This document shows positions 34,022 to 44,977 of a DNA stretch of 64,000 nucleotides, one piece after another. The notes under the pieces are model-generated. The model worked only from the letters and a program-made list of their open reading frames with translations. It did not search any database and had not been told where the DNA came from. A program made the translations under genes and the position numbers. Source of the DNA: Girardinichthys multiradiatus (Eukaryota; Chordata; Actinopteri; Cyprinodontiformes; Goodeidae). The stretch's first letter is position 1. Each line of letters begins with the position of its first letter. The stretch lies in NCBI RefSeq assembly GCF_021462225.1, contig NC_061816.1:11557390-11621389 (forward strand). The letters run 5' to 3'.

Positions 34022-36271
34022 CATTTATGACATGGCCTCTTTTCTTTTGAGCAGAGCTCAAAGGTTCATGCAAGACTGAAACATGCCACTCCCATGATAA
34101 AAAAAAAAAAAAAAAGTGTATAAATTCAATGTTCTACCCCTGAAAATGTTGTCTATTTAATTTACAATGGCACATTTTTCCTAGGGTTAAAAAGAAGTTA
34201 AAACTGCTGTGTCCAATCATGCAAAAAATATTTGCTTTATATTGTCAGTTGTATGCACAATGAGGTTCTGTGCATTCCCTTTTGTATTAGGCAGGGTTTA
34301 CTTTTGCTGTTTGTAGATATGAATAATACAATTTCATGCTGGCCTAAATAGTGAATACATGAATGTAGTTTTGTGGGTAATTTTTATTTTGGGTAACCTG
34401 CATGAAGTATTTTCCCCGCCCTGATCAGTGGGAGAAATTTCAATCCGCCCTATTGCCACAAAGTAATCATGCAGTGGTACTGGAACCTGCAGCTTCCAGT
34501 AACAATAGTCGTATTTTATAATTTTTCCATTTTCAAGATTTTCCTTCCTGCCCGTAGAGGGGTATTCATGAAATGGGCCTCATCATGCACTGGAGCTCAC
34601 ACGCCTGGAAAGATGAATAGACATAATTAAAAAGCCCATAAAGGCAAGAGCAGAGGCTTTTATTACAGTAATATGTGAAGGTCTTGTTTTAATGGGGTGT
34701 TTGCTCCTGTGCATTGGGCTGACAGCGGTGCTGGTCTACTGCCGGAGCGACGCTGACCCCCTTCCTCCCATCACCATTACACCAGAGGCTAATAAAAAGC
34801 AATACCTAATGATTCACCAGCAGGAAGCATGACAGCGACTGGCACACAGAGGCAGCGTGATGGAGGAAACCCATAAGCTTCTTGCTACAAAAACCGAAAA
34901 AAAAAAAGGCTGTGGGGAGAAGATGTGGCTTTCAGATAAGGGGGAAATGGAAAAAAATCATGAACCAATCAGTGATGTCCAAATGCAAGCTTGTACAATT
35001 TGCAAGGCTCATCTCCTGTAAGGAACACTAAACATTTTGTTTAACCACCTTGGGGTAGTGGAACAAGGAAAGCCATCTATTTTCATAGACAAACTCTGAA
35101 ATTTTCTATCACTTCTAGCAACTGTATGATTGGACAGATATCTAAATATCTTTGACTGACCCTTAGACCTATAATCTCGTGTAATCTATTTTGGGGAAAA
35201 ATATCAAGCATGCTTTTTATCTAATGTGGCAGATTGCAAGGATTCAATACTGAGTTTGATGTTTGGGGGGTGTTTTTTGACCTGCATCCCCCACCACCAA
35301 TGTGTGTCCTTACAATCATTCTGCTTATCTAACCTTTTCCTAATTGCATCCACACACCCATTAAAGCATTGTGGTTAAAAGCTGAAATGAATTTCCCAAC
35401 AATATTTTATCTAAAAAGCTATGTTTAGACTGCTTATGGTAAATGTTGATTTTGAAGCTCTAAAGAAGCAATATATTAATGTCAGCATGAAGCAGGCATA
35501 CAAAGTGGCCCAGCCATAGCTGCTCATCAGTGGGCTGGTAATTACAAGTCATATCCATTGGGAAGGCAGTGCTTCATTCTGGTTACTGCTGCATGTCTGG
35601 GATTCTTTTCAGTGGACAGATGATTTTCTGAGGTCACCAAGATGACTGTGCTTTTTTATGAGAAAGCAAAACCTTGCCTTCAGCTTTAAGAGAAGTCAAC
35701 CAAGTATAAAAGGTGCTAATGTCTTGTTCTAACCACATAGGATCATCGTTTTCATCATACTTGAGATACTCGGCTGCATACGGATGTCTAACGGTTATGG
35801 CAGCACAGACCTGAGATGACAAGCAAAATGGCTGGGAGTCTTGAATCAGCCATTTTCAGAGACAGGATGTGTGACCCTGAGGGCACGAGCACACAGACAC
35901 ATACATCCAGAGCATATGTACACTTTTGTACACTACATGCACGCAAACCGACCGTCAAAAGTAATAGCGCGTGACCAGAGGCAAACGGAGCGAGTTCTCT
36001 CATGTCTGGCAGCCATAATGATATTGCTGTGGTGTGTAGATGAAGCATGCTGGGGAATATGGTTCCACACCATTGGTGCACCGCAGATGTTTTCTTGTAC
36101 CACACACTGGTGGTGATGACAGAAGTGGATATTAACACCAGACCTGTTGGCTGATGCTTCTGACAAAGTAAAATGTGGATTTTTTTTTTTAAGACAAGAA
36201 AGCAACTGCATTTTCAGTGGTAGATCTGTATAATAAACTAAAACCTAGAAAATTTCGGAAGAAATTTAGAC
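34022..36271. other. Intergenic downstream of the zp3-like gene
   Basis: A poly-A run lies at about 34098-34115. No exon is supported. Opposed open frames at 35788-36138 (minus) and 35841-36116 (plus) overlap and lack motifs. The stretch around 34600-34870 is of higher complexity and might be conserved noncoding DNA. Confidence 0.45.
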
Positions 36272-36983
36272 GGGGCCTGCCTCTTGGTGCGTGCTTCTCG
36301 GACCGGAGTTTGCTATTTTTTTATTGTCTATGCTATTGTCAGCTTAAAATATTACTAGTGACTCTGGAAGACTGAGGCTTTTATTTTGAAATTTTTAGTA
36401 AGCCTTATTTTAAGAGGCCAACACTGGGTGAGCTCCAACATTAGTGTGAAGTCCAGTCCTGAAATGATCTATTGTTTAAAATGCAAAGGCTTTTATTTTG
36501 TAGAGCATGTTTTGTCTTATTTTGAAAGTCCAGCATGGTTGTCCCTTCATGTCTGGGTTAGTTCCATTAGTTATATAAAACCTGTTTACTATTTAAAAAT
36601 CATTTTCTATGCTCTTTTCAGCTCTCAAAATCCATAGTAACTATGGGGGGTTGAGGATTTTATTTTGAAAGTTTCAGTAACCCATATTTCAAAGGACCAG
36701 CATAGTCCCATTTCCAACACTGGGTGAACTCCAACAGTAGTGTAATGCCCAGTTCTGCAATGATCTATTGTTTAAAGTGTAAAGGCTTTTATTTTGTAGA
36801 GCATGTTTTGTCTTATTCTGAAAACCTAGTATGGGTGTCCTTTCAGGTCTGGGTTACTTCCATTAGTTACATAGAACCTGCTTGCTCTTCTAAAATCATT
36901 GTGTATGCCATTATCAGCTTTCAAAAATGCATTGCTTCGCAATGCAATGCACTGCTCTCCTATGCATTGCTATGGCAGGCCCC
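36272..36983. mobile_element. Element with short inverted ends and tandem 290-bp units
   Basis: GGGGCCTGCC at 36272-36281 and its exact inverse GGCAGGCCCC at 36974-36983 bound the stretch. Inside are about 2.3 tandem units. The landmark T-ATGC-x-x-TT-TCAG recurs at about 36327, 36606 and 36902 (periods near 279 and 296). AACACTGGGTGA, ATGATCTATTGTTTAAA and TTTATTTTGTAGAGCATGTT each occur twice. The end near 36928-36946 forms a perfect 8-bp hairpin (TGCATTGC-TTC-GCAATGCA). No transposase. It may be a non-autonomous DNA element with internal satellite-like units. Confidence 0.65.
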
Positions 36984-37079
36984 AATTATTCAAGAATATG
37001 TTTTTATGGACAACCGTAAAAACATATTGACCTCTGTGTTGCTTTTAATAACGTTTTTTATTCTTCAGTATCTAACTTG

Positions 37080-37300
37080 TGTGTGTTTAAAAGGTGCTGC
37101 TCTTAGTTGGCTGTCTTCAAAACTAAGAGTTTTATTTTGAAGAATTAATTTTGAATCAGAAAAAACAAGCGTTGCTCACGGAGATCTGCAGGGATCAATT
37201 CTTGGTCCTTTTCTGTTCCTATTTCAATTAGACATCACATGTGTAGGCTACATGTTTATATCTTTATTAGGCAATAAAGTATATGTTTGATTTCGGTTTC
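37080..37300 (+). mobile_element. Rex1-like LINE RT fragment
   Basis: One frame gives GAALSWLSSKLRVLF and, after a break, LQGSILGPFLFLFQLDI. Together these resemble the W-F-x-S-Y-L and V-P-Q-G-S-I-L-G-P-L-L-F blocks of Rex1/CR1-type reverse transcriptases. Heavily decayed. Second such scrap in the window after 27350. Confidence 0.55.
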
Positions 37301-39239
37301 AAGGTATGATGTGGGGTGATTAGTATGTCTCTATCCCCTGAAAATGTCTTGTCATGTCAGGAAGCGAGGACATGATCTCTGACCTCAAGGGTGAAGGGAT
37401 GATGGTGTAGGTGAAGAGGACCAAGCATGAGCTGGCATTAACAGCAGGGAGGCTGGAAGCAGTGGCTTAGGAAATGCAGAGAGCTTAAATAGACTGTTAG
37501 GACATGCTTTACATGTTCTGAAAGATCATGTGTGAAGCACAGCTCAACTCAAGTTCAGGTTTTGGTTAATATAAACTTCTGCTCATAGTTCTTTCATTCA
37601 TTAAAGTCCCTGTCTCTGTAGCCTATTTGGATATATTTTGTCTATTTTTATTTTATAGATTTCCTTTGTTCTTTTCTTATTTGTCTCTATATATTCTTAT
37701 CTGTATGTATTGTTTTTAATTAATCATTTGTTTTACTTTTTTTAATTTGCTTTTAAAGCACATGCAGCTTACATCTGCCATATCAAATGTAACTTGACTC
37801 ACTGATGCAATGATTTCTCACTGGGTTTCTGTGAGGCTCACCATCGACTTGTACGACTCCATCCGGCTCTGGTCTGTAAAATCCTCACACACACACACAC
37901 ACAAACCCGTTTCCTCTGTCCTGGCCCATAATTAACCCTCTTAATTAAGAAAGAAAAAAGTTACTAACTTAGGAAATGGATTTAATTAGCCCGATCTTAG
38001 CTCAGGAACAAAGGTTTGACATAAAACACACACACACATGCACACTGAAAACAATTAGGCCTCTTTTATCCTTGCTAATGGCTTCAGTGACTCAGAGCCT
38101 TTCTCATTAAGACTATCAATAATATGCTGATTACATGCATCCACCAGTCTCCTTTATCAGGACACAAAGGGAGAAGTGTGCGTCTCTGGGGCTTCAGGGG
38201 TGGGGCTGTCTACCAGCATGACCTTATCTGTTAAAATACACATTCAGATAGTTTGGCTGGGTAGAAGTAGAAGAAGCCTCACTTTGCTGTGCCTTTATTT
38301 TTTTCCTCTGAGTTTATCTTATCACAGAGGCCATGCACGTTTCACAGGAAGGAATTACCTGTGAACTTGTGCTGCTGAAGGGTTTATTGAGCTGAGATAG
38401 ACTGTGGAGTGACGGCGGCTGCAGGACTGTCTGCGTTTCTGAATGTGTCCTTCCACATAAGTTCCTCCCTGCTTGAGAAACTGCTGCACATAATTCAAGT
38501 TACACCACATGGAATAGCATTGTCTGATTGTTGGGACCTTACAATTGGTTATTTCATCCTAAAATGGTGTAAACAAATCATCTAAATTCTGGGGCTTGAT
38601 AAAGTGCAATCTTGGAGAAAGGAAAATATTCCCTTTTAGCAGCAAGCAGAGGACTCCATGCATAAAAACAATACAAAACTTGTTCAAGGTGCAATAGACA
38701 CATAAGGTATAGTTCTTTATCTGGTGCTTCCCTTTCTATTGCTACCCTGGGTCACTGTCCACTTGGCCGTAATAATAAACCGCCATTGTCTGTCACATTT
38801 TTAATGGTCCTTTCAAGGTTTTTTTGCATTTAATTGCAGTTTCTTGTTTGTCTTGCTATAGATGGATCCCCCAAAGTGGACCCTCAACAGTATGTTTGTT
38901 TCATTCAATTAAAATTACAGTTACAACACTGATGTTTATCAATGCTTTCTTTCATTAGGTAATTATTTTTTATTTTCATGTCAGTTTTTGCATTATCTCT
39001 TGCAATTGTGGTTAATAGGTGTACTGACTGCAAATAAGGACGGATCTAGGTCATCTTTCTTATTTTTGCTGGTTGTTCAAGCACCAGATTGATTATCTGG
39101 GCACATCTGATAGAGCATGACTCCACAAAATGGGAGCATATCTGTACATGAAAATCTTTCAAAAAGTTCAAAATTTTTCAAGACTCAATTTTCCAAAGTT
39201 ATAAGTCCAATTAGCAAATTTTTACAGTATAAAATCAGT
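37301..39239. other. Intergenic; (CA)n at 37885-37903
   Basis: No supported exon. A short (CA)n run lies at 37885-37903. The segment 37920-38170 is rich in TAATTA-type homeodomain cores (for example CTCTTAATTAAG and GGATTTAATTAGC), which could be an enhancer, but this is inference. Confidence 0.4.
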
Positions 39240-39592
39240 CATCAGTCAGTCATTTTCCATAGTGGGTTGCGGGGGAGCTGGTGCCTATCTCCAGCAGTCT
39301 ATGGGCGAGAGGCAGGGTACACCCTGGACAAGTTGCCAGTCCATCGCAGGGCAACACACAAACAACCATACACACACTCATTCATACACCTAAGGGCAAT
39401 TTAGAGTGACCAATTAACCTAACAGGCATGTCTTTGGACTGTGGGAGGAAGCCGGAGTACCTGGTGAGAACCCACGCATGCACGGGGAGAACATGCAAAC
39501 TCCATGCAGAAAGACCCCAGGCCAGGAATCAAACCCAGGACCTTTTTGCTGCATGACAACAGTGCTACCAACTGCGCCACCGTGCAGCCCGG
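39240..39592 (-). mobile_element. tRNA-derived SINE, best copy
   Basis: Read on the minus strand it starts GGGCTGCACGGTGGCGCAGT (A-box-like TGGCGCAGT), then GGTCCTGGGTTTGATTCC (B-box-like). The conserved body follows: GTTTGCATGTTCTCCCCGTG, CCACAGTCCAAAGACATG, TAGGTTAATTGG, CCAGGGTGTACCCTGCCTC, GAGATAGGCACCAGC. It would be transcribed by RNA polymerase III and mobilised by a partner LINE. Partial copies of this family lie at 1931 and 24379. Confidence 0.85.
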
Positions 39593-39689
39593 TATAAAAT
39601 CAAAAGTTCAATATTAATTTATGGAAGATCTTATTCAGCAGTCAGTCTTTAAATATGGAACTTACAAAACCGCAGATTGCAATGAAGGA

Positions 39690-40013
39690 CGTAAGGAAGG
39701 AAAATGAGAGGGATGAAGGAAAGAGTGGAGGGTAAAATTACAAAGGCGTTAAAGAAAGCTGGAGTGGGGTGAGTTAATGGAGGATGGAGAAACTTAGACA
39801 AGAAGAGAGGGATGAGCAAGGAAGGGGAGAAAGGAAGAATGGGAAGGACTAGAGTTAAGAAAGAAAAGAAGGGGGGAAGGAAAGAAAAGTAAAGGAAGGA
39901 AAGAAGGATAGAAAACAAGAAACTTGTTTTTTCTTCCTTCAGTCTAGAAGGACTGAAGGAAGAGGAAAAAGGAAGGGAGGAATAAAGGATGTATGGATGG
40001 ATGGATGGATGGA
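39690..40013. repeat. Polypurine tract ending in (GGAT)n
   Basis: Around 320 bases almost entirely A and G on the plus strand, mixing GGAA, GGGA and GAAA units. It is interrupted by a short CTTGTTTTTTCTTCC segment near 39925-39945 and ends in a (GGAT)n run at 39993-40012. The 124-codon minus-strand frame here is a composition artefact. Confidence 0.85.
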
Positions 40014-41149
40014 GAACAAACAAATGTGCAGAAATAATTCTTAGCGAATATTATGGTAGGAAAGTATACAATACAAAACTTTTTATAGTGTATTTTCCTT
40101 TTCACACTTATCCATATCTGGAAAATATTTAATTCAAACTTTAGACTTTTCCAGGCTGGTTCAGAACCCTAAACTCTCTAGTTGCAGAAAACAGAAACCT
40201 AATTCATAACTGCTTGTTTTAAAAAAACAAATGGCAGCACATATCCCATCTTTACCTCTTTGTCACTAATATCCTCACAATAGGGCTGCAGAAATATAGA
40301 GAATTTATTGTTATCACAGTAAGAAAATGATGATATCATATTGCTGGGCAAGTCCACACACAGTCTACACAATGATGATGCAATTAGCCAGTGAGATGGA
40401 GCCTCACTACTATAGTGCCAGAGGTTAAAATAGATGAAAAGCTAAAGCAGAGAAAGATTTGGAAAATTATGGACAAAAGGGGAAATAATAAGAAAATGTA
40501 TATTTGTGCATATTGCATGTTTTTGCATGTTTGCATGTTTTTCTAATTCAGTGTCAGATGTAAGGGACCAATGCCGCCTGCACTGATGCTCCACCGCAAC
40601 ATTTCAGGCCTTTGTGAGTCCACATATTTTCAATTTCCTTACTTATAACATCACTATGTTTTTCCCTTTTCCCCTATAAAGAGGTGCTGATTGTTGTGTT
40701 TTTAACAAAGAGACAATAAAGCAAGACAGACAGGCGTCTGTCACACAGGCAGGATAACAATATGCCTGCGGTTTGACCTTCACTCTCTTCCTGTTGTATC
40801 AGACACTGAGGTCCCTCCCAGAGGAGGACAGAGGAAAGCAGTGGCCTGACCTGCACAGCCACACCTTCGCCCTTTTCCCATAAAGCATCCCCTCTCTGGG
40901 GCTCCATGCTTCGTCTGATCTCCTCTGTCTATTGTAAGATTTGTTTTTCATGTAAGTTCTAAGAGGGTCTCACAGCCACCTAGGGCTCTGGCAGGCAAAC
41001 CTTTGTGTGGTTCCCAGATTCTCCCTCTTTTTTTTTTTGAACAACACGATTCCTTGTAAGACGTCTGAGCTTTATGAAATTTGGTGCAATTGAATAAATG
41101 GAGGGAACGCATAGTGGGAATCAGTGCATAGTAGACGGCTAGCCAATAA
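40014..41149. other. Intergenic, no gene recognised
   Basis: No supported exon or repeat. A 77-codon minus-strand frame at 40674-40907 has no motif. Confidence 0.45.
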
Positions 41150-41470
41150 GTACTGTTGAAGGTTGCGCGATTATTGGTGCCAGACGGCAGGTCTGATCAT
41201 TTTAGAAACTGCTGAACTACTAGGATTGTCATGTACAGCCATCCAGGGTGGATCCATCAAGCCTTGTATCAACTGCCCAGACTGCTGGTGGAAGTATAAT
41301 GGTGTGGGGAACATTTTCTTAGTACAGTGAGACCGCAGACTACCTGAGTACTGTTTCTGACCGTGTCCACTTCTTTATGACTACTTCCAGCAGGATAATG
41401 CATCATTTAACAGTGCTCAAATCATCACAATCTGGTTTCTTGAACAGGACATTGAGTTATCTTTACTCCA
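41150..41470 (+). mobile_element. Tc1-type relic, family of 9615-10833
   Basis: Sense-strand pieces: GCTGGTGGAAGTATAATGGT then GTGGGGAACATTTTC (GGGxMVWGTFS), GACCGTGTCCACTTCTTTAT (DHVHPFM), and CTTCCAGCAGGATAATGCA (FQQDNA). These are the transposase motifs of the family at 9615. Stops throughout. It abuts the coiled-coil-type repeat that follows. Confidence 0.65.
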
Positions 41471-41479
41471 AATTATGTC

Positions 41480-42235
41480 CAAGATGAGGTTGAGAAAACT
41501 GAGAAAAACAGAAGAACGTCAAGCAAAAGCAAAGCTGGCATCGAAGAGTGTGGAGCAGAAACTCTAGAAAGAGAGACTCATTCACCAAACTCATGGAACG
41601 TCATACAAGAGATGAGAGCAGAATGTAAAACACAATAAAACAATAAGCTTCAACAAAGTGGCATCCGTGAACTAAAGGCCAAACTGAGCAAAAGTAAAAA
41701 ACTTAAGGCCAAAACGGAGCTTAGTGGCCACAGCTTGGAGGAAGAGCTCCAGAAACAGAAAGTCATCCGCCAAACTCACGGCACAGCTTTCAAGAGAGGC
41801 TGGTGACCTACGACGAGAACCTTAAACTACACTTCAAAATCTAGGAGAACAGGATGCAAAACACAAGAAAGACACAGAGGTTTTGCAGTGTGACATCCAA
41901 GAACTAAAAGCCAAACTAAGCAAAAGTGAAGAACTTAAAGCAGCAACAGAGTGTGGAGCTTGAAGAAGCATCTCCAGAAAGCCAAAGGATCATTCAGCAA
42001 ATTTTACTGAACTCATGAAACAGCAGAAAACAGGAATTGACAACATGAAAGTGCTCAGCAGAAAAGTAAAAAAAGAAAACCAATAGCAAAAGAGAAAAGG
42101 AGACGTTTGAAGAGGTCCAAAGTGCAGAAGAAGAGAACACATTAGTCCAAGTGACAGAAGGGGAAGAGAAAATGTCACTGGCTATCGGCTTCTGCAAATG
42201 GAGGAGAAAGTGAAAAATCCCTGTAGTGAAAAAAT
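41480..42235 (+). pseudogene. Decayed tandem-repeat coiled-coil coding sequence
   Basis: Three divergent units of about 190-235 bp. Units share GAACTAAAGGCCAAACTGAG (41665) and GAACTAAAAGCCAAACTAAG (41909), both encoding ELKAKLSKS, plus related GCCACAGCTTGGAGGAAGAG and GTGTGGAGCTTGAAGAAGCA segments. The readable frames are rich in Glu, Lys, Gln and Leu (LEEELQKQKVIRQTHG), typical of coiled coil, but interrupted by stops (for example TGA after KRGW). Probably a fragment or retrocopy of a repetitive coiled-coil gene. I do not recognise the parent. Confidence 0.55.
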
Positions 42236-42860
42236 CAAAGAAGAAGAATGTTTTATAAATGATTTATATGATTAGGCCCTATTGAGCAAGATTTTCCCCA
42301 ATAAAGGGGATTCTGCAAAATGATTAAAATTTATTACAATTAATTACAGAAAACAAAAAACATTTGTCAACTCAGAATTATGACTGCATTGCCATATGGG
42401 TCCCTGTTTAAGAAGAGTAAATAATGCATGTACACACAAGTAAAACAAAGACAAAAGTCTGATTAATGGCTTGATTGTAAAAATCCATCATTACTGTATG
42501 GATGTAAACATGCGTGACAAATGCAAATGGCATTTCTCATAAATCCTAGCATGTGTAGATTTTCTCTGGGTTCTCCAGTTTCTTCCTACTACCTACCCTC
42601 CACCTTGAAGAACTTTGAGGGAGACAAAACAGTAGGAACATCAGCTGATATATATTCTGTCACTTTTATTGTTTGTTTTAAATCATGAGCCCTCCCTATT
42701 TAACACTTAACAAATAAGTGACATATATTACCACATCTTACAGTAACAGTAGATTACTGCCATTCGCATGTCGTATTTATTTTACCAGTCAGCAGCATTA
42801 GTGATGTCGACTGTTTCAAATGATCCATCAGAAGGCTCTTCAAAATGAAAAATTAAGTAA
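42236..42860. other. Intergenic before the LINE insertion
   Basis: AT-rich, no supported exon or repeat. Confidence 0.5.
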
Positions 42861-42872
42861 AAATTGTAATGT

Positions 42873-44406
42873 GGAAGGAGTACTTCGAGGATCTCCTCAA
42901 TCCTGCCATCACGCATTCCCTGGTGGAAATAGAGGCTGGGGACTTGGGGTTGGACTCTTTCATCACCCAGGCTGAAGTCACCGAGGTGGTTAAAAAGCTC
43001 CGCGGTGGCAAGGCTTCGGGGTTGAATGAGATCCGCCCTGAGTACCTCAAGTCTTTGGATGTTGTGGGGCTGTCAACATTGCGTGGCGGTCGGGGACAGT
43101 GCTTCTGGACTGGCAGACTGGGGTGGTGGTTCCCCTTCATAAGAAGGGGGACCGGAGGGTGTGTTCCAACTACAGGGGGATCACACTCCTCAGCTTCCCT
43201 GGTAAGGCCTATGCCAGGGTATTGGAGAGGAGAGTCCGGCCGATAGTCGAACCTCGGCTTCAGGAGGAACAGTGTGGTTTTCGTCCCGGCCGTGGAACAT
43301 TGGACCAGCTCTACACCCTCTACAGGGTACTCGAGGGATCATGGGAGTTTGCCCAACCGGTTCACATGTGTTTTGTGGACCTGGAGAAGGCATTCGACTG
43401 TGTCCCTCGTGATGCCCTGTGGGGGGTGCTCCAAGAATATGGAATCGGGGGCCCTTTATTAGGGGCCATCTGGTCTCTGTGCGAGCGGAGCAGGAGTTTG
43501 GTTCGCATTGCTGGCACTAAGTCGGACCTGTTCCCGGTGCATGTTGGACTCCGGCAGGGCTGCCCTTTGTCACTGGTCCTGTTCATAACTTTTATGGACA
43601 GGATTTCTAGACGCAGCCAAGGGCCGGAGGGGGTCTGGTTTGGGGACCAGAGGATTTTGTCTCTTCTTTTTGCAGATGACGAGGTCCTGCTTGCCCCCTC
43701 TAGCTAAGACCTACAGCATGCGCTGTGGCGGTTCGCAGCCGAGTGTGAAGCGGCTGGGATGAAGATCAGCTCCTCCAAGTCAGAGGCCATGGTACTCGAC
43801 CGGAAAAGGGTGGCTTGTCCTCTTCAGGTTGGAGGGGAGTTCCTGCCTCAAGTGGAGGAGTTTAAGTATCTCGGGGTCTTGTTCACGAGTGAGGGAAGAA
43901 TGGAGCGGGAGATCGACAGACGGATCGGTGCGGCTGCCACAGTAACGCAGTGCCGGTCCATTGTGGTGAAGAGAGAGCTGAGCCGAAAAGCGAAGCTCTC
44001 GATTTACCGGTCGGTCTACGTTCCTACCCTCACCTACGGCCATGAACTTTGGGTCATGACTGAAAGAACGAGATCACGGATACAAGCGGCTGAAATGAGC
44101 TTCCTCCGTAGTGTGGCCGTGCACTCCCTTAGAGATAGGGTGAGGAGCTCGGCCATCCGAGAGGGGCTCGGCGTAGAGCCGCTGCTCCTCCACATTGAGA
44201 GGAGCCAGTTGAGGTGGCTCGGGCATCTATACCGGATGCCTCCTGGACGCCTTCTTCGGGAGGTGTTCCAGGCACGTCTCACCGGGAGGAGGCCCAGGGA
44301 ACGGCCCAGGACACGCTGGAGGGACTATGTCTCTCGGCTGGCCTGGGAACGCCTTGGGCTCCCCCTGGAGGAGCTGGAGGAGGTGTCTGGGGAGGGAGGA
44401 TTTTGA
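42873..44406 (+). pseudogene. RTE/Rex3-like reverse transcriptase, broken
   Basis: The ORF2-type protein would copy LINE RNA at the target site. Frame 1 covers LNPAITHSLVEIEAGD and GGKASGLNEIRPEYLKSL. Near 43070 an internal deletion shifts to the frame reading LLDWQTGVVVPLHKKGD and NYRGITLLSFPGKAYARVLE. Motif A is FVDLEKAFDCVPRDALW and motif B LRQGCPLS. The catalytic motif is FADDEVLLA near 43665-43695. A TAA at 43705-43707 breaks the chain right after the catalytic site, where relatives have Gln. The same frame then resumes to MVLDRKRV, LGVEPLLLHIERSQLRWLGH and the C-terminal RPRERPRTRWRDYV. Not functional. Confidence 0.9.
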
Positions 44407-44977
44407 GTCGGACCAAAGTGCAGACAAGAGCTTGGCAACCGCATCTTAATTTATTCTCAAAAAGGTCAAAAACGTAACAAAACACTGCAGGTAACATAGC
44501 AAAAACGTAGCATAAGTCTCCAAGCGAAGCATAAACAAAGCATAGTCATGGTAGGGAAAGGGGTAGTGACAAACACAAGGAACCAGCGACGAACAGAGAC
44601 ACCAAACCAACTAATATACTAGGGAAAGACAAAGGCAGGGAATCAAGGGAACTGAGAACAGGTGCGACAAGGAGGCGGGGAAGCAGAAGGAACAGGTGAA
44701 ACAAATACCAATCCATAACTAAACACAGAGATACTAAATAAGAATCCAAGGGTGAAATAATAATAATAATAAAAATAATAATAATAATAATACCACAAAA
44801 AGTAAGAAGAAAGCAACCACAAAAGAAACTAAGAGTTAGAGAAATACAATACATACTAGGAAATGATAGAGGGAGGAAAAGGAAGTAATAAACATGAAGC
44901 CCAATCCAAAATGGAAACAACTAAACAAAAGTTAACACAAAGCCACAAGCAAAGTCCAAAAATGTCATATCCTGACA
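44395..44977 (-). mobile_element. 583-bp insertion nested in the LINE
   Basis: GTGTCTGGGGAG flanks it at 44383-44394 and 44978-44989, a 12-bp duplication of LINE sequence. Removing the insert restores the LINE 3' end as seen in the copy at 50885. Read on the minus strand it begins TGTCAGGATATGAC, contains a (TTA)n run (44757-44792), a pyrimidine-rich CACCTGTTCCTTCTGCTTCC region and AATAAATTAAG. It ends GTCCGACTCAAAATCCTCC. Its start resembles the CTGTCAG repeats at 11032 and 12010. No coding capacity; class unknown. The 12-bp duplication fits retroposition better than LTR or Tc1 insertion. Confidence 0.75.
44757..44792. repeat. (TAA)n microsatellite
   Basis: Trinucleotide run with one AAAAT interruption, inside the nested insertion. 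Confidence 0.9.

Noticed and set aside
35788..36138. 116-codon minus-strand frame
   Set aside because: Opposed by an equally open plus-strand frame at 35841-36116, no motif, no splice context.
39500..39590. tRNA gene on the minus strand
   Set aside because: Only box-like sequences are present; no cloverleaf with acceptor pairing, and the SINE body follows directly.
39649..40023. 124-codon minus-strand frame rich in Ser, Phe and Leu
   Set aside because: It is the complement of the polypurine tract and open only because of composition.
44546..44920. 124-codon minus-strand frame with hydrophobic and Ile runs
   Set aside because: It lies inside the nested 583-bp insert and spans the (TAA)n microsatellite.
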